Assembly: GCF_000948985.2 (NCBI RefSeq)
Contig: NZ_CP059733.1
Location: 5,022,001-5,086,000, forward strand
Source of the DNA: Thalassomonas viridans
Lineage (GTDB): Bacteria > Pseudomonadota > Gammaproteobacteria > Enterobacterales > Alteromonadaceae
Direction: 5' to 3'
DNA length: 64,000 bases
Part shown: positions 20,955-29,433 of the stretch, one piece after another
Numbering within the stretch: the first letter of the stretch is position 1
How the letters are laid out: every line of letters starts with the position of its first letter
Made by a program: the position numbers and the translations under genes
The notes under the pieces: model-generated
Databases searched by the model: none
What the model was told of the DNA's origin: nothing
Seen by the model: the letters and a program-made list of their open reading frames with translations, nothing else

Positions 20955-21383
20955 ATGAAATCATTATTGAAGCCTTTACTATTATATATATCACTAAGTA
21001 CCTTAGGTTTATGTGGTATTGTCTCATCTGCCTGGGCCAATCCCCCGACGGAGCCAAAAGTCAAGATCGTCAGCCAGATCGTCAAGGTTTATACTATGCC
21101 GGTCCGTTTAACAGCTAGTAACAGCCAGCCATTGAATATTACCAGAGACAACGGCCTGGTATCTTTGGGGCAGCTGTTAACTAAACCTTTGCTCCGGCTT
21201 CCGGTTAACCGCGGCGAAACTTTTATTACTAAACCAATTGAAAAAAAGAATCAATTTTTTGAAATCGCCAATATCTTCAACGATAAACTTCAGCAGTTTA
21301 TTTCCGCTTTCAGCAACAAAGAAGATGAGTCTTTTCTTCATGATATGGCCAGCCAGGACTGTGAAACCAAGCAGGATTTATAA
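20955..21383 (+). CDS. Hypothetical secreted protein
   Basis: I do not recognise the family. From ATG 20955 (AGGA 7 nt upstream) it encodes 142 residues. The first part is a signal peptide with a long hydrophobic core ending at SSAWA, and the mature part is about 110 residues, polar, with one cysteine near the C-terminus. A longer in-frame start at 20922 would add 11 residues before the signal peptide and is less likely. It is a single-gene unit bounded by terminators. The mature product is probably periplasmic. Confidence 0.6.
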   Translation: MKSLLKPLLLYISLSTLGLCGIVSSAWANPPTEPKVKIVSQIVKVYTMPVRLTASNSQPLNITRDNGLVSLGQLLTKPLLRLPVNRGETFITKPIEKKNQFFEIANIFNDKLQQFISAFSNKEDESFLHDMASQDCETKQDL

Positions 21384-21419
21384 GTCCGCTTAAATAAAGA
21401 TAAAGGCCTCCCGGATAAC

Positions 21420-21455
21420 AAAAAAGCTTTACCTGATAAGGGTAAAGCTTTTTTT
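21420..21455. terminator. Bidirectional terminator
   Basis: AAAAAAGCTTTACC and GGTAAAGCTTTTTTT pair around TGATAAG. It serves the plus-strand secreted protein and the minus-strand sigma operon ending at 21480. Confidence 0.85.
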
Positions 21456-21479
21456 CGCGCCTTATTTAGCCGCTAAAGC

Positions 21480-22409
21480 TTAAAACTGGTAACCCTGGCC
21501 CTTTTCCAATAATTTAGCCACCGAGATTTTATCACTGCTGCAGGCAGAGATATCTTTTTTATTGTAAACGTAGATCTTATCCTTATAACGGCGGCCGTCT
21601 TTATCGCCGCCGGCTTTTAGGATCACAGTCACTTTTTCATTTTTGGGCAGCGCCTTTAAGCCATTGCCGTACAGACACAAGGTTTCCGCCATGCCGGTAG
21701 ACAGCTGCTGATAAAAATCGCTGCGCTGGGCCTGTTGTTTTTGTCTGGCGGCCTTTTGCTGCTCATTAAACTTTTCCGCACGTTGCCTGATGATTTCCCG
21801 CTGTTTTTCTATTTTCGCCTTTTGTGCTTCCAGTTTGGCTGTTTCTTTTGCCAACTGCTTTTGGCTTTCGTCATCAACACGGCGCAGCTGATAGTGCAAA
21901 TCCCGCATTTCCCGTTCGATATCCCGTACCTCGCTGGCCAGATCCCGTTGCTGCTCCCTGAGTTCCCGGTATTTATCCCTTTCATTATCCAAAGAATCCA
22001 GTGCCCGCTCATAACTTTCAGAAGCCGACTCCAAGGCTTCCGCCACATAAGTCTCAATTTCAACCAGGTCTTCATGATCTCCCGAGCCTATATTGACGAC
22101 GGCTTTTTCCGGCAGCACCGGCATTTCCGGCAGCGGCGGCATCACGAAATTAAAATTATAACTGCCATGGTTGCCCCGCATCGAGGTAGAGTTTACCGTG
22201 AACACAACCCCCTGCCCCTTTAAATAGGTACTGTCGACACCTGTCACCCTGGCCCCTTTACGGCTGCTATCCGAGGCTACCGACGACTTGATGATATTAC
22301 CCATAATATCCAGCTGCTTATGCATATCCGCATAATCCTGGCCTTGGGCGGCAGTGCTGACGGCACAGGCAAGCACAGCACAGGGAAAAAGTTTTAATAA
22401 TCTTGACAT
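21480..22409 (-). CDS. Secreted coiled-coil protein of the ECF operon
   Basis: A 309-residue protein with a signal peptide ending around AQGQ. A conserved-looking first half contains GARVTGVDSTYLKGQGVVF and a FNFVMPPLPEMPVLP segment. A long charged coiled coil follows (about 125-235), then a C-terminal domain with LCLYGNGLKALPKNEKVTV that includes two cysteines. Third gene of the sigma operon, 4 nt after the membrane protein gene. Function unknown. Its place in the operon suggests an envelope protein whose level or state feeds into the sigma pathway, which is inference. Confidence 0.7.
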   Translation of the reverse strand: MSRLLKLFPCAVLACAVSTAAQGQDYADMHKQLDIMGNIIKSSVASDSSRKGARVTGVDSTYLKGQGVVFTVNSTSMRGNHGSYNFNFVMPPLPEMPVLPEKAVVNIGSGDHEDLVEIETYVAEALESASESYERALDSLDNERDKYRELREQQRDLASEVRDIEREMRDLHYQLRRVDDESQKQLAKETAKLEAQKAKIEKQREIIRQRAEKFNEQQKAARQKQQAQRSDFYQQLSTGMAETLCLYGNGLKALPKNEKVTVILKAGGDKDGRRYKDKIYVYNKKDISACSSDKISVAKLLEKGQGYQF

Positions 22410-22413
22410 TTGT

Positions 22414-23100
22414 TCACTCCTCTAAACGCCAGTCGGCGGGTTTGGCTGTGTTAGCCGGTGTTGTATTACTGATAGTTTGCAATTTAATCTTGTGTTCAAG
22501 CTGCTGAAACTTAATCTTTTGCTCCAGCTTTTCATCTTTTCTCTGATCATTGATATAACGGATAAAGTCACCGATATCTTCCTGACGCTCCTGCCTGGAG
22601 GCGTCCAGGATATAACTGGCCAGCTGCAGGTTATTGTCCTGCTGCCGGGTAACGATATCGGCGGCATAATTGGCCAGCACCACTTGCTGCTCGCTGGCAA
22701 ATTCTTTCAGTCTCTGCTCCACCAGGCTGTTTACCATGGCTTGCTGCTGCGCCTGGCTTTGTACCTGGGTGCTGCCGACAAAGGTCAACAACACCCCTTC
22801 GTCCCGTATCACCAACTCCACTTTCAACAGCACCAGGGCGATGGCAAAAAACGAACAGGCCATAGACAACACAGGCAAACCCGGCCACTGCCACCAAGAG
22901 GATTTCTCAGCACCGGCAAAGGTACTGCCCCTGTCCCATGCCGGCACCGGCCTTTCTTCTTCCAGGCTGGCCTGATGAAACAATTGCTGCGCCATCTCTT
23001 CCCGGCGCTGCCACTGCTTATCTGGCTCGCTGCCGCTATGTTTTGTTTGTGACGACTTACCGTCAAGCCAGTCTGCAAATTGCTGCTCTTGTTCAGACAT
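22414..23100 (-). CDS. Single-pass membrane protein, putative anti-sigma factor
   Basis: 228 residues with a cytoplasmic N-terminus (about 70 residues), one membrane helix (about 73-97, rich in Leu/Ala/Phe) and a C-terminal region of charged helices predicted to be periplasmic. This is the usual topology of an ECF anti-sigma factor and it overlaps the sigma gene by 8 nt, but I see no HxxxCxxC zinc anti-sigma motif, so it would be a divergent type. GGAGG lies 6 nt before the ATG. Confidence 0.6.
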   Translation of the reverse strand: MSEQEQQFADWLDGKSSQTKHSGSEPDKQWQRREEMAQQLFHQASLEEERPVPAWDRGSTFAGAEKSSWWQWPGLPVLSMACSFFAIALVLLKVELVIRDEGVLLTFVGSTQVQSQAQQQAMVNSLVEQRLKEFASEQQVVLANYAADIVTRQQDNNLQLASYILDASRQERQEDIGDFIRYINDQRKDEKLEQKIKFQQLEHKIKLQTISNTTPANTAKPADWRLEE

Positions 23101-23641
23101 AACCGACCTCCAACTGATCTTTTAACTTATCCAGCGCACTGTACAAACGCGATTTCGCGGTATTGGTAGATATCCCCAGTTGCACGGCGATATCCTCAAA
23201 AGTACACTGCTGAAAAAACTTTAACTCCACCACCAACTTCTGATTAAAAGACAGGTATTGCATCGCCCGCTGCAAATCGTTTGCCTGCTCAGTGCTGGAC
23301 ATGTGATATTCGGGGCAGCCGACATCAGGCTCAGCCACCTGCTCCGGCGCCTCATCCAGAGATTGCGTCGGGCGCTTTTTACGGTAAAACTCTATGCAGC
23401 GGTAATGGGCGATTTTAAATAACCAGCCCTTAAAGGGGCTGTCACCGCGAAAAGAGGCGAGATTGCGAAATACCGCCATAAAAATATCCTGCATCAGGTC
23501 CATGGCATCCTCGCCGTGGTTTACCATACGATAGGTGTAGTTATAGACACTTTTTTCATAACGCTTCACTAAAGTCACCCAGGCGGACTTTTTTCCCTTC
23601 AGCGCCTGTTTTACCAAGGTTTCATCACTACGCTCAAACAC
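23093..23641 (-). CDS. ECF RNA polymerase sigma factor
   Basis: 182 residues. Region 2 is visible at about 20-90 (YEKSVYNYTYRMV, DLMQDIFMAVFRNL, FKGWLFKIAHYRCIEFYRKK), with region 4 at about 120-178 (LSFNQKLVVELKFFQQCTFE followed by LGISTNTAKSRL). The start is a GTG at 23641 with GGGAA just upstream. First gene of a three-gene operon with the putative anti-sigma and a secreted coiled-coil protein. Target genes cannot be read from the sequence. Confidence 0.92.
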   Translation of the reverse strand: MFERSDETLVKQALKGKKSAWVTLVKRYEKSVYNYTYRMVNHGEDAMDLMQDIFMAVFRNLASFRGDSPFKGWLFKIAHYRCIEFYRKKRPTQSLDEAPEQVAEPDVGCPEYHMSSTEQANDLQRAMQYLSFNQKLVVELKFFQQCTFEDIAVQLGISTNTAKSRLYSALDKLKDQLEVGYV

Positions 23642-23737
23642 GTATTTTCCCGTTTTATATTTATTATCATTTCCGACTTACTATTAATGTCGCAGGCCGG
23701 GGTAAAATAGTTTGAAAAAAATTGCACTTTTTTATTT

Positions 23738-24664
23738 TTATTCTGCTTTTGCCGCTTTAGCGCTGTTTTCGGCAGGTGCTAATAGCTGCTCCAGGATCTG
23801 CGCCAGGTGCAAAAAAGTTTGCTGGCGTAAGCTGGTAGGGCGCCACAGCAGGCCGATCTCCCGGTAAACATCCGGGGACAGGGCTTTGATCGTCAGTCCT
23901 TCCGCCACTCCCAAAGATTTTTTCACCGCCATTTCCGGCAGAAAGGTAAAGCCCTTATGGTAGGCCGTCATCTGTACCAGGGTTGCCAGGCTGGATGCGG
24001 AAAAATGGTTGATCCGGCTGCTATCCGCCAGCTGACAGGCGGAAACCGCATGCTCGGTTAGACAATGCTCATGGGTCAGTAAAAAAATGCTTTGCTGCGG
24101 CAATTGCTGATAATCCATGTCTTTGGCATAAAGTTTCACCAGCTCGGCATCCCCTGCGATATAAAAAGCATCCCTGCCCACCACTTTGCTGCGAAAATTG
24201 TGATCCGCCACCGGCAGGGCCAAAATAGCCGTATCTATCTCGCCGCCGGCAAGCATAGCCAGCAGGTTATCTGTGCTGTCTTCGCGCAAGTACAAGTCTA
24301 ACCCGGGCAAAACCTGCCGGCATTGTTTCACCAGGTCTGTAAGCAAATAAGGGGCTATGGTGGGGATACAGCCAATACGGACACTGCCGCTGGCGGGATC
24401 TCCCTGCTGCTTGCCGTAATCCATCAGCTCCTGCGCCGACACCAGCAGTTTTTGCGCCATGGCCACCACCACTTCTCCCTGGGGAGTGAAAATAAAGGCC
24501 TTGTGGTCCCTTTCTATCAACTGGCAGGTAAGCTGCTCTTCAAGTTTGATGATGGCGCTGCTTAAGGTCGACTGGCTGACATAACAAGCTTCTGCCGCCC
24601 GGTTGAAGTTTTGGTGTTTATGCAGCGCCAGTAAATATTTCAGGTGTTTCAAATTAGGTAACAA
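23738..24664 (-). CDS. oxyR: OxyR-type hydrogen peroxide-responsive LysR regulator
   Basis: A 308-residue LTTR with N-terminal helix-turn-helix (YLLALHKHQNFNRAAEACYV then SQSTLSSAIIKLE). Two cysteines, Cys201 and Cys210, lie in EHCLTEHAVSAC. They have the same nine-residue spacing as the redox Cys199/Cys208 of E. coli OxyR, and the following SASSLATLVQMTAYHKGFTF matches the OxyR pattern. The start is TTG 24664, with GGAG about 6 nt upstream. No catalase or peroxidase gene is adjacent in this window. Confidence 0.88.
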   Translation of the reverse strand: MLPNLKHLKYLLALHKHQNFNRAAEACYVSQSTLSSAIIKLEEQLTCQLIERDHKAFIFTPQGEVVVAMAQKLLVSAQELMDYGKQQGDPASGSVRIGCIPTIAPYLLTDLVKQCRQVLPGLDLYLREDSTDNLLAMLAGGEIDTAILALPVADHNFRSKVVGRDAFYIAGDAELVKLYAKDMDYQQLPQQSIFLLTHEHCLTEHAVSACQLADSSRINHFSASSLATLVQMTAYHKGFTFLPEMAVKKSLGVAEGLTIKALSPDVYREIGLLWRPTSLRQQTFLHLAQILEQLLAPAENSAKAAKAE

Positions 24665-25052
24665 AACAAGCTCCGCTCGTTCTAAAGGCCGATTAAAGCG
24701 ATTAAAAATTTATTTTTCATTAAATATAGCGGTTAAATTAACATGTTTTTAGCCTGACGCTGAGGGGTTTATCCGATATTTAACAATAATAATTCCCTGA
24801 TAAAGCTGCCGATAAAATTTTTCAGCACATATAAACTGACAGCCCTGAATATCCGGGATCAGGACGAATTAGCTGGTTTATTCAAAGCTTAGTAAGACTC
24901 TTTAAATTACCGATAAAGTAAGTTAAGGTAAAAACACCGGTTTCTGCTGAAACAGAAACCGGTATCCTCACAGGATAAAGGCCATAGCCGGGCATCCCCC
25001 CTTAACAGGCCCGGCAGTATCAACAACGGACAAGATATCAGGAAGATAAGCC
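24665..25052. other. Intergenic region oxyR-ppiC
   Basis: A 388-bp region between divergent genes. A perfect 11-bp hairpin, ACCGGTTTCTG (24936-24946) with CAGAAACCGGT (24953-24963), lies about 90 bp before ppiC. The rest is AT-rich with no supported gene. Confidence 0.45.
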
Positions 25053-25334
25053 ATGAAAAGAGCCGCAGCCCGCCATATTTTGGTAAAAACAGAACAGCTA
25101 TGTCAGCAAATCAAAGAAAGAATAGAAGCCGGAGAAGAGTTCGGACAACTCGCTAAAGAACACTCCACCTGCCCTTCAAGGATGCACGGCGGCGCCCTGG
25201 GCTCTTTCGGCCGCGGACAAATGGTGCCGGAATTTGACGAGGTGGTTTTTAGCGCCCAGTTAAATACCGTGCAGGGACCGGTAAAAACCCAGTTTGGCTA
25301 CCACCTGGTGGAAGTTACCGCCCGTAACGAATAG
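25053..25334 (+). CDS. ppiC: Parvulin-type peptidyl-prolyl isomerase
   Basis: A 93-residue stand-alone rotamase domain, the same size as E. coli PpiC (93). It begins with AAARHILVKTEQ and carries the family motifs HGGALGSFGRGQMVPEF and QFGYHLVEV. No signal peptide, so a cytoplasmic cis-trans prolyl isomerase. GGAAGATAAGCC precedes the ATG. Single-gene unit ended by a bidirectional terminator. Confidence 0.94.
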   Translation: MKRAAARHILVKTEQLCQQIKERIEAGEEFGQLAKEHSTCPSRMHGGALGSFGRGQMVPEFDEVVFSAQLNTVQGPVKTQFGYHLVEVTARNE

Positions 25335-25436
25335 CTCTTCAGGTAAAGCAGGGATACCGGCATAATCCCATCATATTCTTAAAATCGCCGCTTCTTTGCC
25401 TCCATGCAACCGCGGCATGCCATACATCCTGTATAT

Positions 25437-25467
25437 AAAAACCGGGCCATCTGGCCCGGTTTTTATT
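25437..25467. terminator. Bidirectional terminator ppiC / pit
   Basis: AAAAACCGGGCC (25437-25448) pairs with GGCCCGGTTTTT (25453-25464) around ATCT. A/T tracts on both sides serve both converging genes. Confidence 0.9.
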
Positions 25468-25492
25468 AGTTGTTTGTCTTTAAAGCTAAGGC

Positions 25493-26758
25493 TTAGGCAA
25501 AAACCGCCTTCATGATAGTAAAGAAGAAGATAGACAAACCGGCTCCCACAGGCAGGGTGATTACCCAGGAAACCACGATATTACGGACAACGCCCATATT
25601 GATGGCCGCAATACCACGCGCCATACCGACCCCCAATACCGCCCCGACTAAGGTCTGGGTAGTTGAGATAGGCAGACCGGTACCCGAAGCAATAACTACG
25701 GTACAGGCGGCGGCCAGCTCGGCAGCAAAGCCCCGGCTTGGCGTTAAGTGGGTAATGCCTTTACCTATAGTGGCAATAACCCTGTGACCAAAGATGGCCA
25801 GACCGGCAACGATACCAAAGCCGCCAAGCGGCAGTATCCACCAGGCCAGTGGCGTCTTCTTGACGATTTCACCGCCGTTATCCACGATACCGACAACCGC
25901 CGCCAGTGGACCGATAGCATTGGCCACATCGTTCGAGCCATGGGCAAACGCCATACAACAGGCGGTTACAACCATCAATACGGCAAAGACTTTTTCAACA
26001 TTGGCATAGTGGTCGTTTTTAGAGGCCTTCTCGTCAAACTTTAAGCGGCCGATAAAGAACTTACCAATCAGGGCAACAATCACGGAAACGGCGATGGCAT
26101 AAATATAACCTTCGGTTGCGCCGATATCTAAACCAACATGCTTAAGGCCCTTTTTGATGGTAACCAGCGCCAGCACAAAACCGGCAAGCATCATGTAAAA
26201 AGGCACATAACGTTTGGCTTGCTTTAGCGGGTGATCGGTATCAAAAATCAGTTTTTGTGCACTGTTAAAGATAAGGAAGGCGATCACACCGGAAATCAGC
26301 GGCGTCACTATCCAGCTGCCCACTATGCCCAATACCTTGCCCCAGGCAACGGTATCCGGGCTGACACCGAAGGCGGCAAAACCTATGATGGCGCCGACAA
26401 TAGAGTGCGTGGTAGAAACAGGCCAGCCCAGGATTGAAGCGATCAGCAACCAGGTTGCCGCGGCAAACAAGGCCGAGATCATACCAAAGACCAGCAGCTC
26501 AGGCGTATCGACAAAATAACTGGCGTCGATTATGCCTTTACGTATGGTGGAGGTAACCTCACCACCGGCAAGATAGGCGCCGGCAAATTCAAACACCATG
26601 GCAATGATGATGGCTTGTTTAATGGTTAACGCTTTCGAGCCAACCGAGGTTCCCATTGCATTTGCAACATCGTTAGCACCTATGCCCCAGGCCATGAAAA
26701 AACCTACAGCGGCGGCAATCAGCACTAATACAGAGCCGTGAGAAAGTAAAATATCCAT
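25493..26758 (-). CDS. pit: Inorganic phosphate transporter, PiT family
   Basis: A 421-residue polytopic protein with the two PiT signature repeats: GIGANDVANAMGTSVGSKAL near the N-terminus and AHGSNDVANAIGPLAA in the middle. About ten hydrophobic segments are visible. It would import phosphate (as a metal-phosphate or with cations) at low affinity. It is 10 nt downstream of the DUF47 gene, the usual pairing. Confidence 0.93.
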   Translation of the reverse strand: MDILLSHGSVLVLIAAAVGFFMAWGIGANDVANAMGTSVGSKALTIKQAIIIAMVFEFAGAYLAGGEVTSTIRKGIIDASYFVDTPELLVFGMISALFAAATWLLIASILGWPVSTTHSIVGAIIGFAAFGVSPDTVAWGKVLGIVGSWIVTPLISGVIAFLIFNSAQKLIFDTDHPLKQAKRYVPFYMMLAGFVLALVTIKKGLKHVGLDIGATEGYIYAIAVSVIVALIGKFFIGRLKFDEKASKNDHYANVEKVFAVLMVVTACCMAFAHGSNDVANAIGPLAAVVGIVDNGGEIVKKTPLAWWILPLGGFGIVAGLAIFGHRVIATIGKGITHLTPSRGFAAELAAACTVVIASGTGLPISTTQTLVGAVLGVGMARGIAAINMGVVRNIVVSWVITLPVGAGLSIFFFTIMKAVFA

Positions 26759-26768
26759 GATCTAAACC

Positions 26769-27449
26769 CTAATTTCTGGCCAACAAAATTTCTAAACGAG
26801 CGCCGACGCGCTCAGCTAAGTCGGCAAGGTCGCCAACCCATTCGATGATTTGATATAAAAACATGGCATCAATCGGGTTAATGGTATTTTCAATCAACAT
26901 CAGGTCATGTCTAAGTTCTACTTGCATGGTATCGGTATCATTCTCAATTTCATCAAGCTGGTTGATCATGTTTTCAACCAATTCAACTTCACGACCACGA
27001 AATCCGGTTTCTAATAAATCGTCTAATTCGTTTATTGCATCCGCCGCCTTTTCAGCCGCATCGATACAACGTTGTAAATAGGCAGAAAACTGCTCCTGAA
27101 TCGCTTCAGGAATCTCCAGTTTGCGTCCCAATACGCGACCGGCGATATCTTTCGCCTTATTGGCAATCTTGTCCTGTTGGGTCAAAAGCTCAAGCAAGTC
27201 AGCCCTGTCTACCGGCATAAACAAACCGCCGGGAAGTTCCAGGCGAAGCTTGCGTTTTAATACGTCGGCGTCCTGCTCTAACTTGGATAATTTTTTCCGC
27301 ACTTTTGCAGCTGTGGTCCAATCCTGCTCAGCGCAGGCAGCAAAAAACGGTATAAGTTGGTTACAACACTTGGTCACCATACGAATGTGTTTTTCTAATG
27401 GTTTTATCGGTGATTTTGCAAATACACCTAGTATTGAATTTCTGGCCAT
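26769..27449 (-). CDS. DUF47 (TIGR00153-type) PiT accessory protein
   Basis: A 226-residue all-helical PhoU-like protein. It starts MARNSILGVFAKSPIKPLEKH and contains VDRADLLELLTQQDKIANKA and the C-terminal YQIIEWVGDLADLAERVGAR, features of the DUF47 family distantly related to PhoU. It is encoded immediately upstream of pit and probably co-transcribed. A role in controlling PiT activity is known for the family only in outline. Confidence 0.9.
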   Translation of the reverse strand: MARNSILGVFAKSPIKPLEKHIRMVTKCCNQLIPFFAACAEQDWTTAAKVRKKLSKLEQDADVLKRKLRLELPGGLFMPVDRADLLELLTQQDKIANKAKDIAGRVLGRKLEIPEAIQEQFSAYLQRCIDAAEKAADAINELDDLLETGFRGREVELVENMINQLDEIENDTDTMQVELRHDLMLIENTINPIDAMFLYQIIEWVGDLADLAERVGARLEILLARN

Positions 27450-27779
27450 AATATTTTTCCAGGAGATAAATCATCTCTTTGTTTTTATTCGCCGCGGATA
27501 TTAAACCATTTGCCAAAATTAGCAAGTGACTTTATCAGCTATCTGCGACAGTTATTTTACATGTTAATAACTAATAGCAGCCAGATTAAGCAATTAGCCA
27601 GTTCTGGCCAATAAATAATCTTTTTGCTATCGGGTATTAAAATGAAAAAATATACCGTCAGGTGCACACCGCCGGTATATTTTTCTGGGGTAAAGCATCC
27701 GATGGAATAACATGTCGGCTTCAACCTTCACCGATCCGGCAGCTAACTGCCGTAATCATGCCGGGCCTGAAGCATCAAA
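27450..27779 (-). other. Intergenic region phoU to DUF47-pit
   Basis: A 330-bp gap that should hold the DUF47-pit promoter and the phoU terminator (27645-27684). I looked for a Pho box and found only poorly phased partial matches. Confidence 0.4.
27645..27684 (-). terminator. Terminator of pst-phoU operon
   Basis: AAAATATACCG (27647-27657) pairs with CGGTATATTTT (27673-27683), with A/T tracts at both ends and a 15-nt loop. It is about 95 nt downstream of the phoU stop on the minus strand. Confidence 0.65.
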
Positions 27780-28481
27780 TTAAATGTTATCCATATCTTC
27801 TGCTTTAAGGTGACGGACATCTTTACCTTTGACAAAGTAAATGATGTACTCACAAATATTTTGACAACGGTCGCCGATGCGTTCCAGCGCCCGGGCAGAC
27901 CAGATCACGCTCATTACCTGGGGAATAGAGCGGGGATCTTCCATCATATAGGTCATCAGCTGACGCATCAGGGCTTCATATTCCCGGTCAACCTTATCAT
28001 CGCTTTTATGTACGCTCAGCGCACTTTCGGCGTCCATGCGGGTAAAGGCATCTAAGGTGGCCCGTAAAAAATCGATCACCCGGTTGCCTAAGTTTTCCAG
28101 GTTCAATAACAAGTCTTTATATTCGCCGGACAGGCTTTCCAGCGCGACATTGGCGATTTTTTCCGCTTCATCGCCGATGCGCTCCAGGTCAGCAATGGTT
28201 TTGACGATCGCCATGATCAGGCGCAAGTCTCCGGCCGCTGGCTGGCGCTTGGCGATGATACGGGTACATTCGTCGTCAATACTGACTTCCAGGCTGTTGA
28301 TCTGAAAGTCATTTTTTAATACTTTGCGCGCCAGCTCTTCATCGCCTTCGGCAACCGCTACTAAAGCGTCGCTGACTTGTTTTTCAACCAGGCCGCCCAT
28401 GTGCATCACATGGTTGATCACCCGCTCCAGGTCTTCGTTGAACTGGCCGGAAATATGGCGGCCGAGATTTAAATTATCCAT
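27780..28481 (-). CDS. phoU: Phosphate signalling protein PhoU
   Basis: A 233-residue all-helical protein with two PhoU repeats, marked by IVKTIADLERIGDEAEKIA in the first half and VIWSARALERIGDRCQNI in the second. PhoU links the Pst transporter to the PhoR kinase and holds PhoR in phosphatase mode when phosphate is plentiful. It is the last gene of pstC-pstA-pstB-phoU, 55 nt after pstB. Confidence 0.96.
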   Translation of the reverse strand: MDNLNLGRHISGQFNEDLERVINHVMHMGGLVEKQVSDALVAVAEGDEELARKVLKNDFQINSLEVSIDDECTRIIAKRQPAAGDLRLIMAIVKTIADLERIGDEAEKIANVALESLSGEYKDLLLNLENLGNRVIDFLRATLDAFTRMDAESALSVHKSDDKVDREYEALMRQLMTYMMEDPRSIPQVMSVIWSARALERIGDRCQNICEYIIYFVKGKDVRHLKAEDMDNI

Positions 28482-28536
28482 TGTCTTTACTCTTAATCTA
28501 GCTAATCTGTTTTGCCTTGCTTAACCGGGAAAAGGC

Positions 28537-29361
28537 TTAACCGTATCGTCCCGTGATATAATCTTCGGTTTTCTTCTGCAGCGGCGCAGTAAACAGGGTG
28601 TTGGTATCGCTATACTCGATCAGATCCCCCATATACATAAAAGCGGTTTGATCCGAGACCCGCGCCGCCTGCTGCATATTATGGGTAACGATAACCACGG
28701 TAAACTGCTTTTTCAGATCGTTAATCAACTCTTCTATGGTTAAGGTCGAAATAGGATCCAGGGCCGAGGTCGGCTCATCCAGCAGCAGCACTTCCGGCTC
28801 TATCGCAATCGCCCGGGCGATCACCAGCCTCTGCTGCTGACCACCGGATAATCCCAGGGCGCTTTCATGTAACCTGTCTTTGACTTCATCCCATAACGCG
28901 GCGCTGCGCAATGACTGCTCCACCGCATCATCCAATACGCGGCGGTTATTGACGCCGGTAATGCGTAAGCCGTAAACCACATTTTCGTAAATGCTTTTTG
29001 GAAAAGGGTTCGGCCGCTGGAACACCATACCCACCTGACGCCTTAGGGCAGCCACGTCGACATGCTTATTATAGATATTCTCACCGTGAAGGTTAATCTC
29101 CCCTTCGATGCGGCAGCTGTCCACCAGGTCATTCATGCGGTTGATACAACGCAGCAAGGTCGACTTACCGCAACCGCTCGGCCCGATAAAGGCGGTAACC
29201 TGGCCCTTAGGAATCGACATGGTGATATTTTTCAGCGCCTGCTTATCGCCATAGTAAAGATTAAGGTCTTTGATCCCTAAAGCAACCTGCTCCGGGGTTA
29301 AATTGTTCAGATCCAGCTTTTCAGGGTCCGAGGATAAAACTTTAGGTGTTACAGAAATCAT
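28537..29361 (-). CDS. pstB: Phosphate ABC transporter ATP-binding protein
   Basis: ATPase of the high-affinity phosphate importer. Walker A is GPSGCGKST, the signature is LSGGQQQR and Walker B is [25 protein letters not shown] matches PstB. I place the start at ATG 29361 (274 residues), with GAAAGAG 6 nt upstream; a TTG at 29376 adds five residues. The N-terminal 30 residues before the ABC domain are longer than in E. coli PstB (257). Confidence 0.96.
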   Translation of the reverse strand: MISVTPKVLSSDPEKLDLNNLTPEQVALGIKDLNLYYGDKQALKNITMSIPKGQVTAFIGPSGCGKSTLLRCINRMNDLVDSCRIEGEINLHGENIYNKHVDVAALRRQVGMVFQRPNPFPKSIYENVVYGLRITGVNNRRVLDDAVEQSLRSAALWDEVKDRLHESALGLSGGQQQRLVIARAIAIEPEVLLLDEPTSALDPISTLTIEELINDLKKQFTVVIVTHNMQQAARVSDQTAFMYMGDLIEYSDTNTLFTAPLQKKTEDYITGRYG

Positions 29362-29433
29362 ATTGTGCTCTTTCAATTTTGCTCTTTTGGCCGGCGTTTA
29401 CCGGCCAAGGAATAAGGTTTATGACAATCAGGC

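Noticed and set aside
21735..22223. 162-codon hydrophobic plus-strand ORF opposite the coiled-coil gene
   Set aside because: The minus-strand frame has GAGGAG and a signal peptide and fits the operon; the plus-strand product is the antisense of a charged coiled coil, which often looks hydrophobic.
27526..27551. Possible Pho box before the DUF47-pit genes
   Set aside because: GTGACTT and GCGACAG are 19 bp apart, not 11, and each deviates from the half-site. PiT systems are also usually not PhoB-activated.
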